This document shows, piece after piece, positions 27,806 through 39,661 of a DNA stretch of 64,000 nt. Each line of letters starts with the position of its first letter. Within the stretch, counting starts at the first letter, position 1. Where the stretch lies: positions 412,708 to 476,707 of the forward strand of contig NW_013657669.1 in NCBI RefSeq assembly GCF_000142905.1. Reading direction: 5' to 3'. The position numbers and the translations under genes were made by a program. Below the pieces are notes generated by a model. It saw only the letters and a program-made list of their open reading frames with translations. It had not been told where the DNA came from and searched no databases. Source of the stretch: Thecamonas trahens ATCC 50062 (lineage: Eukaryota; Apusozoa; Apusomonadida; Apusomonadidae).

Positions 27806-29750
27806 TCAAGCACTCGCACCGGCGGCCGCTGGCTCGCGGATGGCGTTGTTGCAGCGCCAGTCGCCGGAGCAGAGGTTGCAGTGAGAGACATTCGGCACAC
27901 AGTCGGGACATGGTGGGCAGTCACAGTTGGCATCGCAGTATGTTGAGCACGATCGGCATGGCCATGGGCCGAGGCACGCCACGCAGCCCTCCCAGCCGCA
28001 ACCGGGGCAGCCGCGCCCGGCTGTGCATACATGTCGAGATTGTGGATGTGAGTAGGGGCAAAGTGGGTGTGGGGAGTCGGAGGTGAGGGAGCAGAGGGGA
28101 AGCGGGGCAAAACGTACGATTGAGATGATGGCAGCGGTGGCCTCTGTAGTGGACCCAGCGCATGCCGCAGCCGGGCGAGGGACAAAGCTTGGAGGTCGAT
28201 TCGATGTAGTCGCGGGTGGCGTCATCAGTGCCGTGGGCGGCGGCAGCCCACTCGGCGCAGGTCATGTCGGGATGGTCAACCGAGCAACCGTAGCACCAGC
28301 TCGCGTCGCAGTAGAGACACTCCATCCGGGTAGTCGGATCGGTCTCGCAGCCGTTGTCGAGGACCAAGAGGCCGCCACACGCCGGATTAATGCAGTACGT
28401 CCGCTGAGCGAGCGGGATGGCAGCGATGTCGTTGAAGCGAATAAACTTGTCGTACTCGTCGCGGGAGAGAGCCTCGCCGTGCGGTAGAACCCGAGTTGAG
28501 AGGCGAAGCAGGTTGTGGACCGATTCAGCGGCAACCACCGACGGGCACCGCGTCTCGCCATCAATGCATGGGCACTGCAGAGGGAACTGCTCATTGACGT
28601 CGCCGAGGGCAACGCGGACGATGGCAATCGAGCAATTGACGCACATCAGGTGGCCGCACTCGCCAAGGCCGAGCAGCTCGCTTGCATCGTAGTCGACAAA
28701 GCAGACCGAGCACGTGAGCTCGGTGACAATGGCGGTCAGCTGCGCCGGCTCGCGGCAGTTGTTGCAGATCTCGCCATTGTCGTCGCGAAAGGTCCGGGCG
28801 CAAGTCATGCAAAGAAAGGCGTGTCCGCACGGGTAGTTGAGCGCGTTGGCCGGCGCGTCGAGGCAGAGGACACAGGTTGGGCGGGCTTTGCGGGCGGCAG
28901 CTGCCGCTACAGCGGCAGCAGCACGAGCGGCATCGGCGGGAGACGCCGCCGCGGCATCGTCGGCAAACGACGGTCCGACCATGGCAAACTCGAGCGAGAG
29001 TGCGCCCTGTGGTGCAACCGAGGCCTTGAACACGCCACCGCCGTCCGGCGGTGGGCCCAGCTCGCGGCGGAGGGCCCAGATCGGAAACTGACTGTCGAGC
29101 GCCATGGTGTGGGCGTAGACCTCGACGGCAGGAATAGCGATGTAGCCCATGAGCAGGTCAGTCCGTCCGCGCTCCCAGTCGTACATGTAGATCTCAACAA
29201 AGTCGTTGGGCGAGTTGATGGCAAAGTAGAAGGTTTCGTCCCACTCGGGCGTTTGTGAGTTCTTGCAAGTCGCAGTCTTTGCAAACACCTGCAGCCGGTC
29301 ACGCTTGTCGAGACGAGCCGGATCAACAGCAGCAGTCGCCGGACTGCAGATACGAACGAGGCAATATGGATCGCCCTTACGAAAGGTGTCCATCTTCCGC
29401 AGGCCCGATGCTGACACAATGCGCATGCCGATGTAGCGCGGGAGCGGGCGCGGATCGGCGTAGGTCGTCGATCGAGTCGAATGGCAGATGAAGAACGGCT
29501 TGCCATGGTCCGAATACCGCACCTCCCAGCCCTCGGGCAGCGGATCAGCTTCTGTGATGGGTCGCCGCTCCAGCGGATTGTCGTCGCGAGCGAGCGTCGT
29601 TCTCCGGAAGGCGATGAACTTGGAGAGCGAGTAGAGCTGTGGGAGGAGTGAGTGGCAGAGAAGGGAGGAGGGGAGGGGAGAGGGGAGGGAGAGAGGAGAG
29701 CGTACGTTTTCAAGACGGCCAAAGCTGGCCTGAGTCGGGTCGGCGGCCAT
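27806..29750 (-). CDS. WW-C2-RING-RBR E3 ubiquitin ligase
   Basis: Three exons (29750-29706, 29636-28118, 28020-27806), 592 residues. Order: WW domain (about 45-75, LPEGWEVRYSDHGKPFF with the second Tyr/Pro part TYADP); C2 domain (about 80-207); a C3HC4 RING (about 268-312, CVLCLDAP to CNNC); then an RBR module: RING1 (about 323-395), IBR (413-475), and RING2/Rcat (500-560; CPSPGCGMRWVHY, GHRCHHLN, then CPGC and CVAC after the last splice). The Cys in GHRCHHL occupies the place of the catalytic Cys of parkin/HHARI (GGCMHM), so a ubiquitin-thioester mechanism is predicted. The C2 and WW parts mirror NEDD4-class ligases and suggest membrane and PPxY-substrate targeting. Confidence 0.85.
28021..28117 (-). 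other. Intron 2 of the RBR ligase gene
   Basis: 97 bp, phase 1, start GTACGT, end TGCACAG. It interrupts the catalytic RING2 just after HHLN; splicing restores the CPGC/CVAC zinc ligands. Unspliced translation gives only low-complexity Pro/Leu sequence. Confidence 0.85.
29637..29705 (-). other. Intron 1 of the RBR ligase gene
   Basis: 69 bp, phase 0, after codon 15. It starts GTACGC, is strongly CT-rich and ends TCCCACAG. Both flanks are in frame with the WW domain. Confidence 0.85.
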
Positions 29751-30073
29751 GGCCGTGGCGGGTGTGTGGGGTGGGGTGCTGGAGGGTGGAACGGCTGGGT
29801 GCACCTGTGTCGGTTGTGGGAAGGGGGGGGGGGGGGGGGGGGCTGGCAATGGGCGGAGGGGTGCGCAAAGGGGATGGCGACGATGTGTGCGTGGATGTGA
29901 CTGGATACTGTGGAAAAGGCTTTGGCTTGCTCTGCTGCTCTACTGTTCTGCGTGGTGGGGCGAATGAAGGTGGTGGCGCATGCGATCATCGAGCCCATGA
30001 TCCAACCAGGAGCTGCTCGGCGCGCGTACAAGCGTCCACGCGCACACGCGCACACGCCACTCTCCTCGCCATC
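29751..30073. promoter_or_regulatory. Divergent 5' region with a 20-G run
   Basis: 323 bp between the RBR ligase start and the F-box-like gene start. It has a 20-base G run at 29823-29842 and otherwise mixed sequence. No RNA gene or conserved motif is recognised. Confidence 0.5.
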
Positions 30074-31186
30074 ATGCTCAACAAACTTCCAACCGAGCTC
30101 ATCCAGCTCATCGCGGCATTCTTGCTGGACGCGGCCGATCATGTTGCCCTCGCCACTACATGCGCCCGTTGCCACACCGCGCTCCTTGTCGACTCATACT
30201 CGGTCGCGCTTGCCCACGTCAAGACGGGCTACGCCAACTGCGTCGCCCATCGACTTTGGAGAGGGGCAGAGCTTGCGCTGCGGCACACCACGCTTCCGCG
30301 TGCATCACGCCGTGAGGTGGATCCGGCCCTGTTAGTCCCTATCTTTCATCGCCCAGAGCCAGACTCGCCTGACTGGCGCGCGCTCGTTACCCGGCTGGCC
30401 GAGATGGACATAGTGGCCAAGTCTCTGGCCATGCCGGGAAACATCTACACAGCGATGCCGCAGCCGCGGCCCGACTACATTGGTCCTGCGGCGCTTGCAG
30501 CTTCCTGTGGCATTATGCCGCTGACGAGAGAGCTTCTGCCTAGGCACGATGCGGCGCAGGCATCGCTCGTCCTGTACATCCTGGCTTTTGCCGGTCAGAC
30601 GAGCACCGTGGAAGCTATGATCCATGAGCTAACCGAGAGCTTGCTGCCAGAGCCAGGCAACATTGCCCTCCAGGCCGCCGCTGCAGGCGGTGTCCTTCAC
30701 ACGGTATATGTTCTCCTTGCTCGTGACGACGTCGATCCTGCAGCCAATGATAGCTACGCCATCCGCATGGCATGCGCCCGCGGCCACGCCGAGGTTGTTG
30801 CCGCCCTACTCGCCGACAAACGCGCCGATCCGTCTTCCGGGTGCAATCACGCGCTTCGATGGGCCGCTTGCCGCGGATACGCTTCCATTGTCACCCTCCT
30901 CCTTGCCGATCCGCGCGTCAATCCCGCGGCATGTAGTCAGTTTGCCATCCGACAGGCCTCCCGCCGCGGCCATGCCTCTGTCGTCGGACTCCTCCTTGCC
31001 GACAACCGTGTCAATCCGGCTGCCAACAACAACGAGTCGCTCTGCTGGGCAGCGCGAAACGGTCATGAAAGCGTCGTACATCTCCTCCTTGCCGATGCCC
31101 GAGTCAACCCGGTCGACAAGAGCGCGGTGGCCGATGCAGCCCGTGCCAATCGACGGAGCCTCCGCCTGCTCTTCAACCATCGGTAG
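30074..31186 (+). CDS. F-box-like ankyrin-repeat protein
   Basis: 370 residues. The first ~40 residues (LPTELIQLIAAFLLDAADHV then LATTCARCHTALL) match the beginning of an F-box (L-P-x-E-L-...-I...L...D...L...C...). About five ankyrin repeats (roughly 195-365) follow, with strongly repeated phrases such as LLLADPRVNPAA and LLLADNRVNPAANN, which also repeat at DNA level (CTCCTCCTTGCCGA). F-box proteins recruit substrates to SCF ubiquitin ligases, so the ankyrin region would be the substrate reader; this is inference. The start at 30074 is the first ATG of the credible sequence. Confidence 0.75.
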   Translation: MLNKLPTELIQLIAAFLLDAADHVALATTCARCHTALLVDSYSVALAHVKTGYANCVAHRLWRGAELALRHTTLPRASRREVDPALLVPIFHRPEPDSPDWRALVTRLAEMDIVAKSLAMPGNIYTAMPQPRPDYIGPAALAASCGIMPLTRELLPRHDAAQASLVLYILAFAGQTSTVEAMIHELTESLLPEPGNIALQAAAAGGVLHTVYVLLARDDVDPAANDSYAIRMACARGHAEVVAALLADKRADPSSGCNHALRWAACRGYASIVTLLLADPRVNPAACSQFAIRQASRRGHASVVGLLLADNRVNPAANNNESLCWAARNGHESVVHLLLADARVNPVDKSAVADAARANRRSLRLLFNHR

Positions 31187-31289
31187 AACCACTCCAAGCA
31201 CTGACAAAACACTCTGCGCCGCCCCACTCTTTCCCAACTCTTTTAGCAGCCAGATGCTCGTGCCTTTGTCGATAGAAAAACGCGCCACA

Positions 31290-33029
31290 TCAATGGCCGC
31301 CAAACGCAAGGCCGGCGCGCCCGGTTTGGGTAACAAAGTGGACGAGGTCGTGGACGCAGACGGCGGTGACCGAGGTGCCATCGGGGCCGAGGATGCCAAA
31401 CTTGCTGGTGATCCACTCAAACTCGGCATGGCTCAGCCGGATGTGCAGCCGATGGAGAGCCTGTCGGAGTGTCGGGAGTGGGAGCGCGTCGTCGGCGGTG
31501 TACTCGAGAATTGTAGACAGGAGCTTGGCCGACTTGACATAGAGCTTGGCGACCGCAGACTTGATGGTTGGTGTGTCAAAGACCTGCGGGGTGTCGTCCG
31601 ACTCAATCGGTGCGTCGTTGAGGACGGCAAGGTGCCGTGCAGCCTCTTCGGCGGCCACTGGGTCCTCCTCGCCAAGGAACTGGCAGAACTGCCGGTAATC
31701 GATGCCGTCGCCAACGCCAAAGGTGGCGGCGATCTCCTGGATCTGTGCTGGCGTCGGCCGGATGTAGTGCCGCCCGAGGACAGTGAGAACGTCGTCGAGC
31801 GAGACCGTGCCGGATCGGTCCGCGTCGAGCTCGAGAAAGCTTTCAGCGACGTGCCCATGTGCCTCGTAAACAATCTCGCGGAGGAGGTCAAGGACCGGGA
31901 CATCGACTGAAAGGACGCATGGCGCCACCGCGGCGGTGGGTACCTGTCCACGGAACGCGCGCGCCACCTCAGGCTCGACCACCGCAGGGTCCATCAGCTC
32001 GCGTCCGCGGGTCGTCACGTGCCGCACAAAGTCGAGGTATGCCACCTGCGGATTGTCGCCTGAGGTGTCATCAGCAAAGGTCGAGAGCACAAACTCGAGT
32101 TCCGATTCGGGCAGCGGGACCGAGGTCAGGACCGAGTCGATGGCGGCGACGAGCTGCGAGAACGGAATCGTCCGCGCAAATGCAGTGTCGCGGGCAATAC
32201 ACTCGTTGAGCAGCGCTTCGCGGACCGCAAACAGCCGGGCCACCAGCGAGTCGTCGTGCGCCACATCGCTCGGCAGACTCCAGGTCAGCGGATCCTGCAC
32301 AAACCGCACAAACTCGTTGTAGTCGATGCGCCCGCTCCCTCGCATGTCATGCTGCCGCATCAGCGCTGCCAGCTGCTCCTCGTCCAGCTCCAGGCCGAGA
32401 CTCGCCAGCCCGTTCGCAAACTCGCGGTAGGAGAGCGTGCCGTTGCGCGAGACGTCAAGCTCCAGGAACATGTCACGGATGTGCTCGTGTCGCGCATACA
32501 GCTTGGTCACCACCAGCTCGTGCAGCCGGGCCATCTCCCGCTCGTTCCGCCCCGACGGATGCCGCGGCCGGATCGTCTTGTCGCGCTTGCCCAGCACCTC
32601 AGCCAGCCGGTTGATGTCAATGTACCCACGATGGGTAAAGGTTTGCGAAAGAAAGCTGTGCGCCGCGTCGCCGATGTGAACGCCCAGCGAGGCGCATACC
32701 TCCAGAAAGTCCGAGTACATCACCCGCCCGTTCCCAAACTCGTCGTACCTCCGCAACCGCTCGATAAGCTCGTCCTGCACCGGGCCAAATGCCTCCTGCA
32801 TCGCAAGCGGAAGCGTCGGTCTGCAATGTGGTCCCTTCTGCCGTCAGTTACCGCCACACACCTGCCGGTGCTCCCTCCTTTCGCGCCCGAGCCATTCGGC
32901 CGTCGCCATGAAGCGCGCATGACCATGCCGCGTGTAGGTGAGGGGATAGGAGCGGGAGAGAGGAGGGGGGGGAAGGGGGGAGGGAGAGGATACGTACTCG
33001 TCCATGGTGGGTCGCGGGATCTCTGTCAA
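31290..33029 (-). CDS. Multi-EF-hand calcium-binding protein
   Basis: Exons 33029-32998 and 32820-31290, 520 residues. Serial EF-hand pairs span the protein. The best calcium-binding loops are DVSRNGTLSYRE, DMRGSGRIDYNE and DADRSGTVSLDD; others have lost ligands and are probably structural. The organisation (many degenerate EF-hand pairs with repeated F-x-x-V/L-x-x-x-x-I phrases) is like EFCAB6-type proteins, though I cannot assign orthology. No targeting sequence or membrane segment. It could be a cytoskeletal, ciliary or signalling calcium sensor. Confidence 0.78.
32821..32997 (-). other. Intron of the multi-EF-hand gene
   Basis: 177 bp, phase 2, after ten codons. It starts GTACGT followed by a CT-rich tract and ends ACATTGCAG. 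The spliced frame joins MTEIPRPTMDE to PTLPLAMQEAFG. If unspliced, translation could instead begin at ATG 32801. Confidence 0.7.
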
Positions 33030-33207
33030 GTGTTACACAATTGTAGGTGCTGGGTGACCCAGCATGGGTGCGGGTAGTCGGTGGCCGGCAACAGGCGTCA
33101 GCCGACACTGACCCGACATCGCGTCCGTCGACCTTCATTGCTGCCATGGGTGGAGTTCGGGTTAGGCTAGATGAGCGCATGGATTTGGCTCGAGTTGATC
33201 AAAATGG

Positions 33208-36200
33208 CTAAAACTCTGGCTGGTCGACTGGTTGGCCGTCTGGTGGATCAACAGGCGAGTCTGAGTCTGGGTGTGATAAGAACGAGCTTGACAACGGCGG
33301 ATCGGGGTGGGTAAGCTCGACCGTTGCTTCGCCCGACGCGGTGGTGGACACGTGCGACATTGAGATGAGATTGTCAAGCGTGATTTTGCGCTGGTACGAG
33401 CGTGAGAAAGAGACCGAGCGCGACGCATGCGGGCGAGCCGACGCGCGCCTGGACCCTGGAGGTCGCGGTGACGCCAGGTGCTCGCTCAACCGCTCGCTTG
33501 CGCCGCTGACCCTCCGGCGCGACCGTGGCGTTGCGCTTGAGTGGATCACAAATGACGACCTCCGCTTGCGACGGAGCTTGGGCGAGGCTAGGCCGGATGA
33601 CTTGAGGGAGGCCACTGAATACGAGTCGGTTGCGATGGCGCTGGCATCCGCCACGACGGCTGTGTCCGAGGTTACTGACTCGAAGCCACTGCTAATGGCT
33701 GGGGGATGACCGACGTGGGTCGATATTGACAACGTTTGCGGCAAGGGCGATGCGTCGGTCGCCGTCTCGCTGAGCTGGCCTGTCACGGGCGCGAATTTGC
33801 GCGCCGCAGGCGCGGCAGCAACTCGGCGGGCAAGACGGGCCTTGCGGATTGTACCGATGCGTCGCTTGAAGCTGGCCTTGCGCCCGTGGCGTGGGGACGG
33901 CGAGAGCGTTCCACAACTGGAAGAATGGTCCAGCTCGCTGCCATCGGGATCCAAGAGGCTGTGGATGTGGGCCAGTGCCAACGTTGCCTCGCCGTCCATT
34001 GTCAACCGCCGCGACCGCATTAGCGCCGACGGCGAACGCTGCCGTTTGGCGCGGCGGTGGGTCGCCGGGTTAAGTGCACACAACGACTGCTCGTTCTGCA
34101 AGGTAGGCGTGGCGAACACGTCGTCGCCATCGTTGCAGGGCGTGGTGGTGGCCACCTCCTGCGAAATCGCCACATGACCTGTCCGTGACATGGTCGTCGA
34201 CGAGGTGAGACACGACTCGTCAATGGAGCGATGCAGAGGGAGGTCGCATTCGGAACGTGCTTCTCGTGGTATGTCGTTGAGTGTCACCCGTCGGGATCGG
34301 CGGCCGCGGCGTGCCTGGATGACGCTCACGCTCTGGCTAAGGCTCCGTGAGCGAGTGCATGGTGAGGCCGATTGCGAGCCCGAACCCGAGTCCAAGCGCC
34401 GCTCTGAGCGAACGTCTGCCCGGGTCAGTCCGCGCAGCTTCTTGTTGTACTTGCGGCCTGAGAGCTTCCCAAGCCTTGCCTGGAACAACTCGAACCGATG
34501 CGAAAGCGCGTCGGCAAAGACGCCAAGACGGTCGACACGGTTTGGCGCAATCGCGGCCACCTCGGCGTCGACCACCACCTGCCCACCGGTACCCGAGTCA
34601 CCAACAGTCTGCGCGTATGCCATGGCCTGACCCGAATACGTAAACCGCAGCGTTCGCTCGTCAAAGGTAAGCGTTGGCTGACAGACAGCAATGCCCATCC
34701 GGACCCGCAGGCCGTGCCACAGAGCATCCGGGCTGTCTCTGGCGTCGGAAGGGAGCCGCTTGTCGTGCAGGATCGCCGGCGGCCAGAGTGCATCCATCAG
34801 GTCGTGTTGGATCTGGACAGCAGCATTCAGCGCGTCCTCGGTGTCCTGGAACGCCACCACATACGAGTCACCCTCGGTCCGGATAACGTACCCGCGGAAC
34901 TTGTCCAGTGCTTGCCGGAAAATCCGGTCGTGCTCTTCGATGGCCACCATCATGTCGCTTGAATAACTCTCCCACAGCATCGTTGACGACTGGACGTCCG
35001 AGATAAGAATGGCGACTCGACCCGATGGCGCAATTGCGGCCTGGCTTGCCTTGCGCATCGCCACGTACTTGCGGCGCGAGTGCTGTCTCTTACAGCGCAA
35101 GAGCGCAGCGAGGCAGAGAGCCAGCACGACAGCAGAGACTGCCGAGACACCCGTAACAAGGATGGAGAACTGCTTGCGCCTCTTCGCCGCATCACTGTCT
35201 GTCGATGTGCACGTCGACTGCCCGCCGCACACTCCGCACGCGTCGAGCTCGAGGCCCGAGTTGGGCACCATGTCGCAGCCCGCGCACGACGACGAGTTGC
35301 CAAAGCACACACCGCACGCATCGACAAACCGGCCCGAGCCAAAGCAGATGCCGCACGCGTCAAGCGCGGCGTTCTCGCCGTAGCAGATCTGGCACGCGTC
35401 CTTGTCGGCATTCAACCCGCCACACACTCCGCACGAGTCAAGCCCAGCGTTGCCGCCAAAGCACACACCACACGCATCCAGGAACACGTTGGGTGTGATG
35501 CCTGTACTTCCGCCAGTGCACATGCCGCATGCATCAACGAGCGCTGTCCCGCCGCAAACGCCCGCGCAGTCGAAAACAAACTCCGGCCCGAGCGTCGCAT
35601 TGCACGACACCACACAGTCACCAGTCCCGTTACACACGCCGCAGGCATCGACAACCGAACCCATGCCGTCGCATCCGCCACAACTCGTGTGGTCGCCACC
35701 GCAAATTCCACACGCATCGATTGACAGCGTCGCATTCGCGCAGCCCTCGCAGCGCTGGAAACACTGGCCACAAAAGTCCTGGTGCATCCGCGGAGGCCGT
35801 CCGGTTGTTCCGCCGACACACACGCCACACTCGTCGATGATCGCACTCCCATTGCATACGCCAGCGCAATCGAAAACGACTGGCGTCGACGTCGAATTGT
35901 CACACGAAGCAAAACATGTATCGACCGCTGAGCCGCCACACACCCCGCAAGCGTCAAAGTGTGCACCGCCTTGCGGAATAGGCACGCCGTCGCAGCCGAG
36001 GCACGATGAGCTATCGCCATTGCACACGCCGCACACATCATTAACAACACCCGAGTTGGGCACACCGTCGCACCCGGCGCACGTCGTGTTGTCACCCCAT
36101 GCAACCCCGCATGCATCCACGCACGCGTCGTCACCAAAGCACATCCCACAGGCGTCGATGTCCGAGTTGTCGCCAAAGCACACGCCGCAGCTGTCCTTGT

Positions 36201-36349
36201 CCGCATTTGGCACCCGCCCAGTTCCGGGCCCGGCGCACACAGAGCAGTCATCGTAGGCTGCTGGTGGCGGACAAGGCGGAAGTGGTGGCGGTGGTGGTGA
36301 TGGCGGCGGTGGCGGTGATGGCGGCGGCGATGGCGGCGGCGGCGGCGAT

Positions 36350-36380
<31 letters not shown>

Positions 36381-39071
36381 GCGCAACAACGCACGTGCTG
36401 CCGATCAGCTGCATTCCCATGTTGCACGATGTGCAGTTGGAGGCAGTCTGTGAGCATTCGGCACATGGCGCATCACAGGATGCGCATACTGCGGTGGTCG
36501 ACACTGCGTATCGGCCCGGCGGGCACGCCCAGCACGATGAAAGGTCATCTGTCAGGGCGTAGCCCTCGAAGCACATTGTGCACGACCCCGAACCAACGCC
36601 ACACGTGCCGCTTCCCGGCGATGAACAGAATGTTCGCTCATCGCACGCCGTGCCAGTCCACCCGGGTGCACACGGTCCCGAGCACGGGGCGTTCGGCTCA
36701 AAGCTCGGAGCCAGAGCGCAAGCAGCCGGCCCGTGATGACACGCATCGCTTGCGCCACAGCCATTTGCAAGGCCAGTCGTAGAGGAGGAGCCCTCGCAGA
36801 GAACGTCCGGCTGGCAGCTGAGGCCGTAGTTGGAACAGACCGCCGAGGCATCAAAGCCGACCGAACCCATTGTGGTGAAATGGATGGCGGCGGTCGGCGC
36901 AGTGCCGGTGGCGGTATTGGTGGTGATGAGGCTAGAGACCACATCCGAGCCGGCAGCAGGTGCAGTGGCAAAAATGGCGCCACCGTGGACGGCGGTATTG
37001 TTGGCGATTGTGGTGTCGACGAGTTTGAACATGCCGCCGCCACCGACCGCCATGCCGCCGCCGTTCCCCATGGCTGCTGCATTGCCGATGACGGTACAGC
37101 GGCTTGAAGTCACATTCGTGGATGTGGTGTGCACGCCGCCGCCGTCGCCGCTGCCTGCGACGTTGCTGGTGATGGAGAGGTCGACAAGCAGAGTCGGAGC
37201 AGCCGTGGCACCAAAGCCAAGACCGCCCCCGACGATGCCGGCCGAGTTGTGCGAGATGGTTGAGCTCGAAAGGACGACCGGGCCGGAAGCGTAGAGTGCG
37301 CCGCCAGCGTCAGCAGCCGAATTGAATACAAAGCTTAGGTCAGCAGCATCCAGTGACGACGCCGTGCCGACGCCGAGCACGGCACCGCCGTGAGTAGCCG
37401 TCGCCGAGTTGGCGGAAAAGTCACCACCTGTCGCTACTAGGATATGGCGATAAGCAATCGCGCCACCGGCGTGGGCCGAGTTGCTGGCAAACGTAGACGG
37501 GAGCGGACCAAGCGAGGCGGAGGCAAGCAGGCCAAGATCAATGGCGCCACCGGTCGATCCGGGTGCGTTGGCAACATTACTTGTGAACGATGAGTCCGAG
37601 ACAGCAAGCGAGGGCGCGCCGAGGGGGGCGGCAGCGATCTGGTTCGCAACAGCGACAGCACCGCCGGTCGCAGCTGCAAAGTTGGACGAAAACGAGGCAG
37701 ACGTCAGTGTGGCGCGCGCGCCATCACCAACATGCACGGCGCCGCCGTGCGCAGCAGCGACGTTGCTTACGAGTGAGGCGCCGAGTACATGACACACGGC
37801 ACTACACGCAAGGGCGCCGCCGGAGCCGGAGCCACCGGCTGCCGTATTGTGCGAGAGAACGGCGCCTCCGTGAACGTCGATGCGGGGAGCGGCAGCTGCT
37901 CCTCCGGGCCCGGCCGTGGCAGTGTTGAATGTCAAATACGAAGCGCCAGAAACGACAATCCAGGCTGTCGCTGAGCCATGTACGCACGCGCCGCCGCTGG
38001 GGGCGGCATTGTTCGATGCATTGGTGGCCAAAAGGGTGAGGTTCCCGATCCCTGCCGCGTAGACAGCGCCTCCAGTTGTGGTGGCGAGGTTTGCAGAAAA
38101 GGACACAGCGGTGGCGATGAGCGGACCCGAAGTGTAGATAGCGCCACCGCTGCCGCCCAACGCCGAATTGGCTTCAAAGACTGAGGTCGAGATCGAGTGA
38201 GCCGAGCCACCGGTGAGGACGATCGCGCCGCCATCGGCGGCGGCCGAGTTGTTGACAAAGGTCGAAGCGGCGACGACAACGTCACAACCGGTGACAGCAA
38301 GCGCTCCACCGGCCGAGCCTGTGTTGCCGTCAAAGATCGAGTCAGTGACGGTGAGCGAGCATGACGAGGTGGACGCCGAGCTGACGGCAACAGCGCCCGG
38401 GCCGCTTGCGCCGCGAATGTCAACGGCGTCGAGCACGACCACAAACGATGACGAAGAGTGTGGGGCGTTGAGCTCCAGGACCGGTGCGGGTGCGGCGCCG
38501 GTTCTCTGTGATGAGACTCTCCGCCACGTTAGCTGGACTGACATCACAGAGGCTGCCGAGGCGACGGTGACGAGTGAGTGGGCGCTGAGGCCATCCGCGG
38601 CGACATCCTCGACAAGGACGGTGGTGGACGAATCGGCGACGATGACATCAAAGACAGCGTCGTCAAAAGCGAGCGTAGCGGCTGCAGTCGGAGCGGCAAA
38701 GGTGAGATCGCGAACCATGAAGACTTGGTTGAGGGTTTGCGAGGTGATGCGGAACAGCGGCCCGCGACCTGAGCGGTCCTGGCCGACGCCACACGAGAAG
38801 ACGACCACGTCGCCGGGGTTTTGGCACGAAACATGAAGCTGGGGCTCGGCGAGTTGACGGATATTGTGGTAATGGAGCATGTCTCCTGGTCGTAAGTCCC
38901 GGCCTGGAAGCAGATGGAGATCGGCGAGCTGGCCGAGGTCACCGTCGTTGACGCCAGGAAGAGGCTCAGCTGTGACAGAGCCGTCCCGCCCGGGGAGACC
39001 ACGTGGTCACAGCCATGGGCGGAACATGCCACCAGAGCCAAGACGAGGCAGGCCAAGGCCCCAGGTGACAT
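33208..39071 (-). CDS. Receptor-type nucleotide cyclase with Pmp-like beta-helix ectodomain
   Basis: About 1950 residues. A signal peptide (MSPGALACLVLALVACSAHG, from 39071) is in a different frame from the body (from 38880). One missing base near 38888 would join them. The ectodomain has polymorphic-membrane-protein-like beta-helix repeats (GGAI/GGAV and F-x-x-N motifs, about residues 1-700 of the body), a furin-like Cys-rich part, a Pro-rich spacer (832-870), and about 17 D-x-C-G-V-C-x-G Cys repeats (877-1222). One TM helix (about 1240-1263) leads to a class III cyclase domain (about 1283-1480; ISDVQSSTMLWE and EGDSYVVAF carry the metal-binding Asp residues), close to trypanosomatid receptor adenylate cyclases. 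The remaining ~400 residues are Ser/Arg-rich. Likely a surface receptor making cAMP; the ligand is unknown. Confidence 0.85.
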
Positions 39072-39290
39072 ACGTGGGAGAGTGGGGTGGAGCGAGAGTG
39101 CGGCTTGTTGCGGTAGAGTCAATGGAGGGCTTGCGTATCGAGGGCTATGCGGTTGTGGAGGGCTGTCTCAGCAAAGGTGCCAGAAATGGGAGAAATAAGT
39201 GCCCAAAGGGAATCAGTCAAACCGAGGAAGGGATTGGCAGGTTCCGACTCTCGGGTGAGTGTTGGACTTGGGAGCACAGGTGAGCCGCCA

Positions 39291-39321
<31 letters not shown>

Positions 39322-39661
39322 TAAGAAGCGCTGGAAGAGATGGAACGAGATGAATGCGAGCTGCCGGAGCGTGCCTGGACAGGGAGCACTGGGACAGGCT
39401 GCGTTGCGGGTAGTTTTCGACCAGAGCGGGACAGGGCAAATTGGCGAACGAGGATGCCCCTCCCCTGGTGAAACAAATTGTACTAAAAAGTCTCTTTGGA
39501 TGCCCTTTTGCCGGGACGGAAGGGAGAGCCAAGGTTGGCGCCAATGGCGCAGGGGAGCGCGACGGGCTGCTGGAGCCCGTTGAGGGCGGAGGTGGTGAGT
39601 AGCGCGAAAGGCCACCACACTCGGCGCGAAAGCGAAGGACAAGAGTGGGCACAAAGAGCGG
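39072..39661. promoter_or_regulatory. Divergent 5' region with (GA)n tract
   Basis: 590 bp between the cyclase receptor and RasGEF starts. A (GA)n microsatellite lies at about 39291-39318. The remainder is mixed sequence; the open frames in it look like shadows. Either gene could have an unrecognised 5' exon here. Confidence 0.5.

Noticed and set aside
33160-33172. GGGTTAGGC as a telomere repeat
   Set aside because: Only a single unit, no tandem array.
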